Origin: Actinacidiphila oryziradicis
Lineage (GTDB): Bacteria; Actinomycetota; Actinomycetes; Streptomycetales; Streptomycetaceae
Length of the DNA: 64,000 bases
Reading direction: 5' to 3'
Assembly (NCBI RefSeq): GCF_005047355.1
Contig: NZ_SUMC01000015.1
Coordinates: 102,378 to 166,377 of the forward strand
Position numbers and translations under genes: made by a program. Below are positions 7,586 through 16,598 of the stretch, piece by piece. Below the pieces are notes generated by a model. That model did no database searches. It saw only the letters and a list, made by a program, of their open reading frames with translations, and was not told where the DNA came from. Positions within the stretch are counted from its first letter, which is position 1. Each line of letters starts with the position of its first letter.

Positions 7586-9859
7586 TCACTGGTCGCCGGT
7601 GGACAGTTGGACGCTGTGAATGTAGAGCGGCAGGCTGGGGTCGGTCGCGGCGAGTCGCAGGTCGGCCTGGAGGTTCTGGGCCTCGTCGAACTGCGCGCCG
7701 GTGAGGGTCAGTGTCGCGGTCTGCCAGCTCCCGCTGCCGCTGCCGGTGACCGTGGGTCCGTTCTGGTACGGGTTGTCCGTGGCGTCGTACTGGGCGGTGA
7801 AACCCTGTCCGGCCTGCGACCAGTAGGTCACCGTGAGGGTGACCGTGGCCGCACGGGCGACCGCGCTGCCCGGGTCGAGCTGGAGGTAGGCGTTGGCGGA
7901 GCCCACCCCGGTCTGGGCGGTGGTCCAGGTCTGGTACGCGCTCTGGCCGCCGATGGTGGTGGTGGTCAGATTGCCGTCCGCGCCCGCGCCGGTCGCGCCG
8001 ACGTTCTGGAAGACGACTCCTGAGGAGCCGTCATTGCTGTCCGCGGTGGCGCCGATGGTGGTCGCACCGCCCGCGGTGGTGGAGCAGGAGGCGGGCACCG
8101 GGGTGCCGGCCGGGGCGGGGCCCGGGAGAAGCTTCCACTCGGCGAGCGTGGCCGTAGCCAGCGACAGCGGTACACAGGCGCCGCCGTCCGGCTCGGCGAC
8201 CTGCGGCAGGGCCTTTCCGGTGGCCGCGTCCACCGCGTGGTAGCGGCCGGCGGCGAGATTGAGACCGGCCGGGTGCAGCACGACCGCGCCGTCGTAGCGG
8301 AAGTACGGGTTGATCTCGGCCAGCACCAGCTGCGCGCTGCGGTGGTCGCTCGCGGTGGTGGGGACGACCTGCAGGGCGTGCGCGCTGCTCAGGTCCGCGT
8401 ACGCCGGGGCGTACTGGGTGAGCTGGTCGCCGTTGGTCAGCACGGTGCCACCGGACTTCTGATATGCCGTCACATTGGCGTCCTCGCCGTTGAGCGGGAG
8501 CACGGCGCGGAACTTCCCCAGGTCCACCGCGTGGTTCTTGACCTCGTCGCTGGTGACCACGGTGAAGCCGCTCTGATGGCGCGACCACAGCGCGGTGATC
8601 TCGTTCTCGACGTTGCTGAGGCTGCCGCCGTCCGGGTTGCCCCAGGCCTTGGAGTAGTCGAAGTAGACGGCGACCGGCTGCTGCGGGTAGGAGCCCTTGA
8701 GGCCCTGCAATTGCGACAGCGCGGCGGTGTAGATCGGGTAGGCGATGACGTCCTTGGACGTGCCGTCGTGGATGAAGAAGTCCTCGCCGCCGCCGTAGGG
8801 CAGCCCCATGCCGTAGTTGGATATCCACTGCACGGCCTGGGCGGGCATCTCGGCATCGACCGGAGCGGTCCACTCCTGGGCCAGCTTCACGTGGTAGGCG
8901 TTGGCCAGGCTGCCGAAGGTCAGGGTGAGGCCGGGCGACTGGGCGGCGTCCTCGATGATGGTGAGGTTGTACTTGCGGGCCAGGGTGAAGAAGACGTCGG
9001 GCAGGTTGCCGATGTCGGGCGCGTTGGAGATGTGGCCGCCGAAGTAGTAGTACAGCGGCCCGGAGCTGACCTTGCGTACGGCGGCGGTGAGCCGGTCGTA
9101 GGTGTCCAGGACGCTCCACTGGCGGAAGTCCTGGTAGACGCCTGCCAGCGGCTGCCCGGGGGCGGCGGCCGGCACCTGGTCGAAGGAGGTGTACGCGGTG
9201 CCGTTGGCGGAGTTGAAGCGCGCGATGGTGCGGTACGTCTGCGGCAGCCAGTGCTGGTGGAAGTAGTCGATGTCGGCTGTGGCCCAGCCGCCGTCGCCGT
9301 TGTCGCTCCACTGGGCGTCCAGGCGGCCGTAGTTGAGGATGGATCCGCCGTAGCCGGGGTTGTGGGTGATGTGTGCGACGGTGGCGGTGACGTAGTCGAA
9401 GTAGTCCTGCTGCTCGGTCAGGTTCCACCAGGGCGGGGCGATGCCGGTGCCGCCGGTGCTGGTGGTCTCCGTGTCGGTGATCCAGGCCGCGGGGCTGCCA
9501 CGCCAGCCGGCCTGCCAGAAGATGGGCACGATCCGGATGCCGGCGGCCGTCGCATTGGCGAGCTCGGTGTCCAGCTCACTGAAGTCGAAGGTGCCCTTGC
9601 TGGGCTCGATCTGGGTCCACGGCATGTTGATCTCGACGCTGTTCATCCCCTTGGCCTTGATGGCCTGGAACTGCGCGACGGACCAGGGGGTGCCGTTGTC
9701 GTCGAACTGGAGCTGGGTGGCCCACAGCTTGGGTGCGCCGGTCGCGGAGCCGGTCGCGGCGCCGGCCGGGGAGACCAGGCAGGCGCTCGCGGCGACGACA
9801 GCCGCGGCGGCGAGGAGTGGAGCCGTTCTGCGTCCCGAGCGTTTCGATGTGTGCGGCAT
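7586..9859 (-). CDS. Secreted GH42-like glycoside hydrolase with C-terminal beta-sandwich
   Basis: 757-residue exported enzyme. Residues 1-34 are a Sec signal peptide (RR n-region, alanine-rich core, SPAGAA cleavage). Residues 45-560 resemble the GH42/GH-A clan (LQFDDNGTPWSV, NSVEINMPWTQIEPSKGTFDF, GRLDAQWSDNGDGGWATADI, YFGGHISNAPDIG). Members of this group act on beta-galactosides, but the specificity here is uncertain. Residues about 620-757 form a jelly-roll module very like the C-terminus of the GH92 protein at 30.6-33.7 kb. ATG 9859 has GGAAGG ten bases upstream. It diverges from the ABC importer operon across a 345-bp region with a candidate operator, suggesting co-regulation. Confidence 0.8.
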   Translation of the reverse strand: MPHTSKRSGRRTAPLLAAAAVVAASACLVSPAGAATGSATGAPKLWATQLQFDDNGTPWSVAQFQAIKAKGMNSVEINMPWTQIEPSKGTFDFSELDTELANATAAGIRIVPIFWQAGWRGSPAAWITDTETTSTGGTGIAPPWWNLTEQQDYFDYVTATVAHITHNPGYGGSILNYGRLDAQWSDNGDGGWATADIDYFHQHWLPQTYRTIARFNSANGTAYTSFDQVPAAAPGQPLAGVYQDFRQWSVLDTYDRLTAAVRKVSSGPLYYYFGGHISNAPDIGNLPDVFFTLARKYNLTIIEDAAQSPGLTLTFGSLANAYHVKLAQEWTAPVDAEMPAQAVQWISNYGMGLPYGGGEDFFIHDGTSKDVIAYPIYTAALSQLQGLKGSYPQQPVAVYFDYSKAWGNPDGGSLSNVENEITALWSRHQSGFTVVTSDEVKNHAVDLGKFRAVLPLNGEDANVTAYQKSGGTVLTNGDQLTQYAPAYADLSSAHALQVVPTTASDHRSAQLVLAEINPYFRYDGAVVLHPAGLNLAAGRYHAVDAATGKALPQVAEPDGGACVPLSLATATLAEWKLLPGPAPAGTPVPASCSTTAGGATTIGATADSNDGSSGVVFQNVGATGAGADGNLTTTTIGGQSAYQTWTTAQTGVGSANAYLQLDPGSAVARAATVTLTVTYWSQAGQGFTAQYDATDNPYQNGPTVTGSGSGSWQTATLTLTGAQFDEAQNLQADLRLAATDPSLPLYIHSVQLSTGDQ

Positions 9860-10204
9860 CGGCAGAGGCCTTCCGGGTGGGTGTCGACGGACGGTGCTTC
9901 TCCAGGGCGCCCCGTCGGCGGCAAGGGCTATGGAAATCCAAGAGTGTTACGAAGGCAATAGCCCGGCCGTAAAATCTGACCATACCTTGCAGTTGACCGA
10001 TGCGACCTGCAAGGATGCCACTGCTGACGCGCGGATAACAGGGTTTCCATCGCTCTTCCGTCAGAAAAGTATCTTGACGTCTGTCAGAATTTTCCGTACG
10101 ACTGGGCTTGACGCGGCAACCGATCGGCCACATGATTCGGATCATTCTCCGGGGCCCCGTCGGCTACATCGCATCCCTCAACTCTCCTTGCAGAGGAAGC
10201 AGAC
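9860..10204. promoter_or_regulatory. Divergent promoter region between GH42-like gene and ABC importer
   Basis: 345 bp without a gene. It holds the palindrome listed separately, a weaker inverted repeat GGGCTAT/ATAGCCC (9925-9964), and a promoter-like pair TTGACG (10074-10079) and TACGAC (10097-10102) 17 bases apart, directed towards the importer. A lone CCTTGCAG half-site at 10186-10193 overlaps the importer ribosome-binding region. The block is clearly less GC-rich than its neighbours. Confidence 0.6.
9985..10014. promoter_or_regulatory. Candidate sugar-repressor operator (CCTTGCAG-N14-CTGCAAGG)
   Basis: Perfect 8-bp arms separated by 14 bp, so the half-site centres are 22 bp (two helical turns) apart, as expected for a dimeric wHTH regulator. 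It lies 126 bp from the GH42-like start and 190 bp from the binding-protein start. A third copy of the half-site occurs at 10186-10193. Either ROK protein encoded nearby is a plausible ligand-responsive binder; this is inference. Confidence 0.5.
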
Positions 10205-11569
10205 ATGGCCGACAGAACCCGCATCAGCCGTCTTTCCCGTGTGCTGGCCACGACGGCAGCCGGCGCTCTCGCCGCCACCGGGCTCACCGCCTGCGGCAGT
10301 GGCAGTGGCAGCTCGTCCAACACCCTGGTGGTGGCCGAGTGGACGAACGCCGCCGCCATACAGGAGACCCAAGCCATCGACGCCGCGTTTGAGAAGGCCC
10401 ATCCCGGCGTCAAGATCAAGCTGCAGACCGCGCCGACCACCGCGGGCGCCTGGCCGGCCCTGCAGAGCTCGCTGCTGGCCTCCAAGAACGTGGATGTGCT
10501 GGCGCAGTTCGCGCAGAGCCCGGAGAAGTACCCACCGGCCTCGACCAAAATCCAGCCGAGTGGCACCGCCGCGCTGGTCGCCAACGGTCAGTTCCTGGAC
10601 CTGAGCTCACAGCCCTTCATGAAGCGCTTCGACTCCTCCACACAGCAGTTCACGATGGGGTATAAGAGCGGCGTCTACGGCGTCACCACGGCCGAGTACG
10701 TCAACAACACCGGCCTGTTCTACAAGAAGGACCTGCTGGCCAAGTACGGCCTGTCGGTGCCCACCACCTTCGACGAGTTCATCAGCGACCTCAAGCTGCT
10801 CAAGTCGAAGGGCGTGAGCCCGGTGTTCGTGGCCGGTAAGGACGGCTACCAGTCGATCATCTGGTTCGGGATCTACAACCAGCTACTCATGCAGGACAAG
10901 CCCGCCTCCGCAGCCAACTCCCTCTGGGTGCAGCGCGACCAGCAGTTCTGGCAAGGCCAGCAGAACTGGAACAGCGCGGTGTACCAGGACGCCGCGAAGC
11001 GCTACGAGCAGGTCATGTCGTACATCGAGCCCAACGCCGGTGGCGTCCCGGCGCAGACCGCGCCCGGGGTGTGGGCGGCCAACTCCAAGGACTACCCGTT
11101 CCTGGTGGACGGCTCCTACGACGGCAACACCATCGCAGCGGCGGACCCGTCGCTGAACTTCGGCTTCTTCGCCGTCCCCGGAACCGACAACGCCTCCTGG
11201 AACCGCCCGGACCTGGCCCCCGACCTGACCTGGACCGTACCGACGTGGGCCAAGCACCAGAAGCTCGCCCTGGAGTACCTGGACTTCTTCACCCAGCAGA
11301 CCAACTACGCGGCCTGGGTCAAGGCCACCGGATCCGTCTCCACCGAGCCCGCCGTGCCCACCCCGACCCTGAAGTGGACGGACTGGCTGACCACCAACGC
11401 CTCCAAGGGCTTCATCGGCACCACCCTGCCCTGGCTGCCGCCGTCGGTCGGCTCCGACAACCCCGCGGGCGGCCCCAACCTCAGGGACACCCAGCCCTTC
11501 GGCAACACGTCGATGAGCTCGGCGCTCGACAACTCGGCCAAGGCCTACACTGCCGCAGTCAAGCCCTAG
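10205..11569 (+). CDS. ABC transporter sugar-binding lipoprotein (CUT1)
   Basis: Extracellular solute-binding protein, 454 residues. The lipoprotein signal ends in LTAC with the lipidated Cys at residue 30, followed by a Gly/Ser linker. The mature part (TLVVAEWTNAAAIQETQAID, FYKKDLLAKYGLSVPTTFDE) matches family 1 binding proteins for di- and oligosaccharides. ATG 10205 has GAGGAAG upstream. It is first in an operon with two permeases; no ATPase is encoded here, so a shared MsiK-type ATPase elsewhere is expected, as is usual in streptomycetes. The context suggests a mannoside or galactoside ligand, but the ligand cannot be read from the sequence. Confidence 0.9.
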   Translation: MADRTRISRLSRVLATTAAGALAATGLTACGSGSGSSSNTLVVAEWTNAAAIQETQAIDAAFEKAHPGVKIKLQTAPTTAGAWPALQSSLLASKNVDVLAQFAQSPEKYPPASTKIQPSGTAALVANGQFLDLSSQPFMKRFDSSTQQFTMGYKSGVYGVTTAEYVNNTGLFYKKDLLAKYGLSVPTTFDEFISDLKLLKSKGVSPVFVAGKDGYQSIIWFGIYNQLLMQDKPASAANSLWVQRDQQFWQGQQNWNSAVYQDAAKRYEQVMSYIEPNAGGVPAQTAPGVWAANSKDYPFLVDGSYDGNTIAAADPSLNFGFFAVPGTDNASWNRPDLAPDLTWTVPTWAKHQKLALEYLDFFTQQTNYAAWVKATGSVSTEPAVPTPTLKWTDWLTTNASKGFIGTTLPWLPPSVGSDNPAGGPNLRDTQPFGNTSMSSALDNSAKAYTAAVKP

Positions 11570-11579
11570 GGAGCGCGTC

Positions 11580-12479
11580 GTGTCCACCTCCCCCTTCGGC
11601 ACGCGGCGGACCAGACGATGGATACCCTGGCTGTCCATCGCGGTGCCCACCATCGGCTGGCTGACCTTCGGGCTCTACCCCTCGCTGGCCACCGTCTACT
11701 ACTCCTTCACCAACTACACCGGGCTGCCCGGCACACCGATCAACTTCTGCGGGCTGTGCAACTACCGCAACATGTTCACCAGTAACTACTCGCAGCTCTC
11801 GCAGGCCGTCGTCACCACGCTCGAGTACGTGGCCGGGGTGACGGTGCTGCAGATCGTGATCGGCCTGGGCCTGGCTCTGCTGCTGCAGCGCAGGCGCTTC
11901 GGCTACGGCCTCTACCGAGCGCTGATCTTCATGCCGCAGATCTTCTCGGTGACCATCATCGGCGTGCTATTCTCGCTGCTCCTCGACCCGAGCAGCGGTC
12001 CCGCCGAGAAGGTCTACCACTCGGTGCTCGGCAGCAACAGCGCCTTCCTCGGCGACTCCGACCTGGCGATCTGGCTGATCGTGCTGATCAACGTCTGGAT
12101 GTTCTCCGGCTACACGATGCTGGTCTACATCGCTGGACTGCGGCGCATCCCACCGGAGGTGTACGAGGCGGCGTCGCTGGACGGCGCCGGGGCGATCAGG
12201 CGCTTCTTCAAGATCACCTGGCCGCTGCTGGCCCCGGCCACCACCGTGAACGTCTTCCTGACCGTCATGGGCAGCCTGGGCGAGTACGCGCTGATCCTGG
12301 TGCTCACCCAGGGCCAGTTCCACACCCAGACACTGGGGATGTTCATGTTCAACACGGCCTTCGGGGTCAACCCCGACCTCGGCCTCGGCTCGATGCTGGC
12401 CATGGTGCAGTTCGTGTTCACTGCGGTCATCGGCGGCGTACTGCTGTGGGCGCTGCGCCGCAGGGAGGTGTCGCTGTGA
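11580..12479 (+). CDS. ABC sugar permease, MalF type
   Basis: 299-residue inner-membrane permease with about six transmembrane helices. The ATPase-docking EAA loop is visible as YEAASLDGAGAIRRFFKITW in the C-terminal third. GTG 11580 has GGGAG upstream and lies 10 bp after the binding-protein stop; its own stop overlaps the next GTG. It forms the translocation channel with the MalG-type partner. Confidence 0.92.
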   Translation: MSTSPFGTRRTRRWIPWLSIAVPTIGWLTFGLYPSLATVYYSFTNYTGLPGTPINFCGLCNYRNMFTSNYSQLSQAVVTTLEYVAGVTVLQIVIGLGLALLLQRRRFGYGLYRALIFMPQIFSVTIIGVLFSLLLDPSSGPAEKVYHSVLGSNSAFLGDSDLAIWLIVLINVWMFSGYTMLVYIAGLRRIPPEVYEAASLDGAGAIRRFFKITWPLLAPATTVNVFLTVMGSLGEYALILVLTQGQFHTQTLGMFMFNTAFGVNPDLGLGSMLAMVQFVFTAVIGGVLLWALRRREVSL

Positions 12480-13417
12480 GTACGCAGACCGCAGGACTGC
12501 GCCGGGAGAGCACGACGACGGTCGAGGTCCAGCGCGCGGCCCGGCGCCGCGGGCTGCGGCGGGGGCTGCAGCTGAGCGGCGTTCAGCTGTTCTGCTTCGT
12601 GGTCGCAGCCGGTCTCTTCGCGCTGCCGCTGGTGTATCTGCTGCTGCAGTCGTTCAAGACCTACCCGTCCTTCCTCAAGGATCCGACGGGCCTGCCGCAT
12701 CCATGGACGCTGAGCAACTTCGGCTCGGCCTGGACGCAGGGCGACTTCGCCCTGGAGATGCTCAACTCGCTGCTCTACGCGGTGGTCCCGGACGTCGTCA
12801 CGCTGATCCTCGGGGTGTTCCTGGCCTTCCCGATCTCGCGGGGCTGGTTCAAGCACTCCAATGCGCTGTACGCCTTCTTCGTGTTCTCCGGGTTCCTTCC
12901 CGCCGGCTTGATCCCGCTGTTCGTGGAGGCGCAGAAGCTGGGCCTGTACGACAACCGGGTCGGGTATCTGATCCTGACCTCGCTGAGCGGTGCCGGGTTC
13001 TTCTTCTTCGTGGGCTACATCAAGACGATCCCACGGGAGTTGGACGAGGCGGCGGCAATGGACGGCTGCGGCTACTTCCGCTTCATCTTCCGGATCATCA
13101 TTCCGCAGATGAAGCCGGCCCTGGCCACCTTCGCCATCTTCGGTTTCGTGGCGTCCTGGAACAATCTGATTCTGCCGCTGGTCATGCTCAACGACTCCAG
13201 CCTGTGGCCGGTGACCCGAGGGCTGTACGGCTTCTTCGGCGAGCACACCAGCCAGTGGCCGCTGATCGCCGCCGCCACGGTGATCGTGGCCGCGCCGATC
13301 CTGGTGGTCTTCGTCGTCCTGCAGCGCTATCTGGTGGAGGGTGTCGCGGGCGGTGCGGCAACCGGCTCGGCCGGGGTGGGCAATGCGCCCCCCGCGGCGG
13401 TGGCCGCGGAGGAGTGA
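12476..13417 (+). CDS. ABC sugar permease, MalG type
   Basis: 313-residue permease with six predicted helices and the EAA motif DEAAAMDGCGYFRFIFRIII. GTG 12476 overlaps the preceding TGA (GTGA) and follows GGGAGG, so synthesis is coupled to the first permease. It is the last gene of the importer operon; a strong hairpin terminator follows 29 bp later. The Ala/Gly-rich C-terminal tail (GGAATGSAGVGNAPPAAVAA) is unstructured. Confidence 0.92.
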   Translation: MSTQTAGLRRESTTTVEVQRAARRRGLRRGLQLSGVQLFCFVVAAGLFALPLVYLLLQSFKTYPSFLKDPTGLPHPWTLSNFGSAWTQGDFALEMLNSLLYAVVPDVVTLILGVFLAFPISRGWFKHSNALYAFFVFSGFLPAGLIPLFVEAQKLGLYDNRVGYLILTSLSGAGFFFFVGYIKTIPRELDEAAAMDGCGYFRFIFRIIIPQMKPALATFAIFGFVASWNNLILPLVMLNDSSLWPVTRGLYGFFGEHTSQWPLIAAATVIVAAPILVVFVVLQRYLVEGVAGGAATGSAGVGNAPPAAVAAEE

Positions 13418-13445
13418 GACCGGGTACGGCACAGCCGTACGACCA

Positions 13446-13473
13446 GGGGGCCGCCGGATGTCCGGCGGCCCCC
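13446..13473 (+). terminator. Terminator of importer operon
   Basis: Perfect 13-bp stem (GGGGGCCGCCGGA paired across a TG loop) ending in CCCCCTT, 29 bp after the second permease stop. Confidence 0.85.
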
Positions 13474-13545
13474 TTCTGCGCTCACCGACACCGCCCTTGC
13501 CGGTGATGGACCCCCGCCGATGCCTCCCGCCGGACCCGCCCGGAG

Positions 13546-13749
13546 GGAGGAACCACCACCACCGTGCGACTCACCCTGCTGCGCGCGCCCGGAGCCCCCG
13601 ACGTCCACGCCGACCTCGGGCGCCACCGCTTCACCTACGCCCTCGCCCCGGGCGCGGACACCCGCGAGGCGCTCGCGCAGGCGCACGCCCTCAACCTGCC
13701 GCTGCGCCCCGCCCGCGGCGCGGGCGACGCCCGCCCGCTGATCGCCTGA
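13546..13749 (+). pseudogene. GH38 alpha-mannosidase C-terminal remnant
   Basis: The translated frame GGTTTTVRLTLLRAPGAPD, RHRFTYALAPGAD and ALNLPLRPA aligns with GGTTTTVRLSLLRAPHSPD, RHQFSYALVPGAG and ALSLPLRPA of the intact GH38 gene at 850-3999. Only about 67 codons remain, lacking all catalytic motifs, with a stop at 13749. It is the scar of a second, related mannosidase once placed behind the importer operon. Confidence 0.75.
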
Positions 13750-13942
13750 TGTCGAGGTCGGCGCAGCGCTCGTGCCACGTGGACATCAGGATGACCAACA
13801 CCCTGATCCGGCAGCCCGTTCACTCGGAGAACGCGCGGCTGCCGAGCTGAAGGAACGCTGGCGTCAACGACCACTGGAAATGATCACCGCTGAGAAAACT
13901 TCAGCGCCGGTAGCGCTGCGCCCCCTCTGACATTTCATTGCT

Positions 13943-14641
13943 CTACCAAGGCACAACTTGGTTGCGGTAGTCGAGGAAGTGCAAGCCCGGTTCACCCTGG
14001 TGGGCGGTGATTGTGTCGACGACGCCGGGGACGCTTTGATCAATGGTGAGGAGCGCGCGAGGGCCGCCGAGTTCGGTTTGCACCCAGCCCGGATTGATCA
14101 GCAGCAGGGTTCGGGTGTCGTTGCTGTGACGCGCGGCGAAGCTGCGCATGAGCTGATTGAGCGCAGACTTGCTGGCCCGGTAGAGCTCCTGCCCGCCATT
14201 GGTGTTGAGGGAGATGCTGCCCTGGCTCGAGGACATGACGCCGATCGTCCCAGATTCCGGTACCAAGTCTTTCAGCGCCTCGATGACGCGTATGGGGCTG
14301 AGCGCGTTGGTGACCATGACCTCCACGAACATGTCCGTCGGTACCTCGTTTACCGGCAGATCACCTTTGGTGATGGCACCGTTGACGAACAGCAGATCGA
14401 GGCTCCGCTCAGCCAATCGGTCCCGGAGCGCTGCGATCTGCTGCGGCACGGTCATGTCGAGGGTTTCGATCGTGAGTCGATCCCCTGCCGTGTCGGTGAG
14501 ATCGTGCAGAGGGGTCCGCTGCGTTCCGCGAACCGTCGCGATCACATCCCAACCACGCTTCAGGAACTCGGCCGCCATCGCGAGCCCGATCGCCCGGGAT
14601 GCCCCGACGATCAATGCCGTGCGGCGCTCGTCGCCACTCAT
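13943..14641 (-). CDS. SDR-family oxidoreductase
   Basis: 232-residue short-chain dehydrogenase with an NAD(P)-binding Rossmann fold. ALIVGASRAIGLAMA is the cofactor motif, NGAITKGD sits in place of the usual NNAG, the catalytic Ser lies in MSSSQGS, and YRASKSALN provides the YxxxK pair. ATG 14641 is preceded by AGGAG at good spacing, so upstream ATGs at 14653 and 14674 are less likely. Substrate unknown. It lies downstream of the NmrA-like gene on the same strand with a 138-bp gap. Base composition is less GC-rich than the flanking glycosidases. Confidence 0.88.
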   Translation of the reverse strand: MSGDERRTALIVGASRAIGLAMAAEFLKRGWDVIATVRGTQRTPLHDLTDTAGDRLTIETLDMTVPQQIAALRDRLAERSLDLLFVNGAITKGDLPVNEVPTDMFVEVMVTNALSPIRVIEALKDLVPESGTIGVMSSSQGSISLNTNGGQELYRASKSALNQLMRSFAARHSNDTRTLLLINPGWVQTELGGPRALLTIDQSVPGVVDTITAHQGEPGLHFLDYRNQVVPW

Positions 14642-14779
14642 GGTGCTCCTCATTTCCAGTCGGACCGGTACCACCAGCCGTCGGGCAGTGTCGTTCGTGC
14701 CCTTCCGTACGCGGATCCGATCGGGCCCGGATGCCAGTGGGGTCGGCTCGAGACCGCCCCCATGGGTCCGATCTGGCTT

Positions 14780-15661
14780 CTACCGGGCGTCCAGTGCAGG
14801 CTTGAGTACCTCTTCCGCCCACTGTCGGAAGCTGATGGGGGTCGTGTTCTCCGGGGTGAGCTCGAGCCCGTTGTCCAGACCGTGTTCCTTGGCGATGTCC
14901 ATGTCGATCATGCTTTGGGCCATCGCATCCGAGTAGCCGAAGCTGACGAAGCCCTGCTTGGCCTGCTCGCGGCTGCCTTCCTCGAAGCGGATCGGCGTGC
15001 CGAGCACGTCGGTGAGGATGGCGGCCATGTCGTTGAGCGAGAGGTCCTCCGGCCCGAGGACACCGAGGCTGTCCTGCCCGGTCCACGTGTGGTCGAGCAG
15101 GAGCCGTGACGCGACGGCGGCGATGTCACGGGTGTCCACCAACGGCGCCTTGAGATCGCCGGGAATCGTGCCGCGGATCACACCGTCGTTCTTGATCGAC
15201 TGCACCTGGTACAGCATGTTGTCCATGAACGAGGGCATCGTGAGCGCGCGGAGATGCACGCCGGTGCTGCGGAGCAAGTCTTCCATCGCCAGCGACGCCG
15301 ACACGTGACCTGCGTACCGCTGCTGGCCACGTCCGAGCGCTGAGACGGCCACGACGCGCGAGACACCGTGGCGCACGATCGCGTCGGCGGCGGGGATGCT
15401 GAAACTGACGTAGGCGTCGTAGACACTCTGCACTGTCCGGTCCGCCGGAACGAGCCAGAACACGGAATCCGCGCCTTCGAATGCGCGATCGACCACATCG
15501 CGGTCCCTGTGGGAGCCGGCGACGACCTCCACCCGGTCCCGCACTTCCGCCGGGAGTCGATTCGGGTCGCGGACGATGACACGGACGGCCTCATCGTGCT
15601 GCAGCAGGTCTGACAGCACATGGCTGCCGATGTGACCGGTCGGGGCGGTGACAACCATCAT
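14780..15661 (-). CDS. NmrA-like NAD(P)-binding protein
   Basis: 293-residue atypical SDR of the NmrA/HSCARG type. TAPTGHIGSHVLSDLL is the dinucleotide motif, followed by VIVRDPNRLP and SFMDNMLYQVQSIK; the classical YxxxK is not evident. Such proteins are reductases or redox-sensing regulators. ATG 15661 follows AGGAG. The gene is divergent from a TetR regulator with a palindrome between them, so it is probably that regulator's target, perhaps together with the downstream SDR gene. Confidence 0.85.
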   Translation of the reverse strand: MMVVTAPTGHIGSHVLSDLLQHDEAVRVIVRDPNRLPAEVRDRVEVVAGSHRDRDVVDRAFEGADSVFWLVPADRTVQSVYDAYVSFSIPAADAIVRHGVSRVVAVSALGRGQQRYAGHVSASLAMEDLLRSTGVHLRALTMPSFMDNMLYQVQSIKNDGVIRGTIPGDLKAPLVDTRDIAAVASRLLLDHTWTGQDSLGVLGPEDLSLNDMAAILTDVLGTPIRFEEGSREQAKQGFVSFGYSDAMAQSMIDMDIAKEHGLDNGLELTPENTTPISFRQWAEEVLKPALDAR

Positions 15662-15686
15662 GGGTGGGTACTCCTGTTCAGCCAGT

Positions 15687-15713
15687 AAGTAGACTATACT
15701 GTACCGTTTACTT
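15687..15713. promoter_or_regulatory. Candidate TetR operator in divergent promoter
   Basis: A 27-bp imperfect palindrome: AAGTA at the left matches TTTACTT at the right, with GTA and TAC near the centre; 20 of 27 positions are symmetric. It sits midway between the NmrA-like start (15661) and the TetR start (15731) and is AT-rich, so it likely overlaps both promoters. Confidence 0.6.
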
Positions 15714-15730
15714 CGCGAGAGGGCAATTCC

Positions 15731-16366
15731 ATGGCCAGACGCGGCGACACGCTCCGCGAACACATCCTCGAGGTGGCAAAGAACGCCTTCCTCGAGTCGG
15801 GGTTCGAGCGCACCTCGATGGACGCCCTCGCCGTCCGCGCGGAGACCTCCAAGCGGTCGCTGTACGCCCACTTCCCGACGAAGGATGCGCTCTTCCTCGC
15901 GGTCATCGACCGAGTGCATGATCTCTTCCGCGGTCGAATGCGGACCCCGGACCATTACGCAGGCGACCCCGCCGAGGCGACAGCGCTGTTCTGCGGGCGA
16001 TTCCTGCAGATGCTCGGCTGGGCTCCAGTCCTGCAGACCTGCCGGATGGGCATCACCGAGGCAGAACGCCTGCCGGAAGCCGCCGCCCAGCTCCACGAGG
16101 TCTTCTTCGGCGCGACCACCGATCGACTCGCGGCGTACCTCTCCGACCAGTACGGCCTGGATGCTGCGGAAGGAGCAACACTCGCCGCCCGATTGCTTGG
16201 TATGACGGTCTACCCCACATTCCCGCGAGCGCTGTTCGGCATCGGCGAACTCCGCGACAACGTTCCCGACGAGGCATCCATCGAAGCCGACGTCGACATG
16301 ACCGTCATTCGACGAGCAACAGCGTCCGCGCTCTTGCGCCGACGCGATGGGAATGCGGCCGGTTAG
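15731..16366 (+). CDS. TetR-family regulator
   Basis: 211-residue repressor. The N-terminal HTH (residues 8-55) reads NAFLESGFERTSMDALAVRA then TSKRSLYAHFPTKDALF, the classical TetR signature. The C-terminal ligand domain is of the TetR_C AefR-like kind (VLQTCRMGITEAERLPE). ATG 15731 follows GAGAGGG. It is divergent from the NmrA-like gene, whose shared promoter holds a palindrome. It likely represses both directions until a small ligand binds; the ligand is unknown. Confidence 0.9.
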   Translation: MARRGDTLREHILEVAKNAFLESGFERTSMDALAVRAETSKRSLYAHFPTKDALFLAVIDRVHDLFRGRMRTPDHYAGDPAEATALFCGRFLQMLGWAPVLQTCRMGITEAERLPEAAAQLHEVFFGATTDRLAAYLSDQYGLDAAEGATLAARLLGMTVYPTFPRALFGIGELRDNVPDEASIEADVDMTVIRRATASALLRRRDGNAAG

Positions 16367-16541
16367 CCGAAGTCTTGCCGGCGAAGATCACTTCCAGCAT
16401 CCGTTGAGGACAACGGCGGCCTTCAGCCGCACGCTTCGCCCCCTCCACCCGGCTCGGCCTGTTCGCCCTCTTCTGCGTCGCCTTCGCCGTCGGACTCGTC
16501 CCACTACTCACTTGACCATTACGCTCCGCAATCACCTATGG

Positions 16542-16576
16542 TCGTCCCGGCGGGGCGATTCGCTCCGCCGGGACGA
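16542..16576 (+). terminator. Hairpin just upstream of aldo/keto reductase
   Basis: Perfect 12-bp arms TCGTCCCGGCGG and CCGCCGGGACGA around an 11-base loop. It ends 23 bp before the aldo/keto reductase GTG. It may terminate read-through from the TetR gene or act as a leader hairpin if transcription starts at the TTGACC-like element at 16512. Confidence 0.5.
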
Positions 16577-16598
16577 GGACCATGATGTGGAGGACGAT

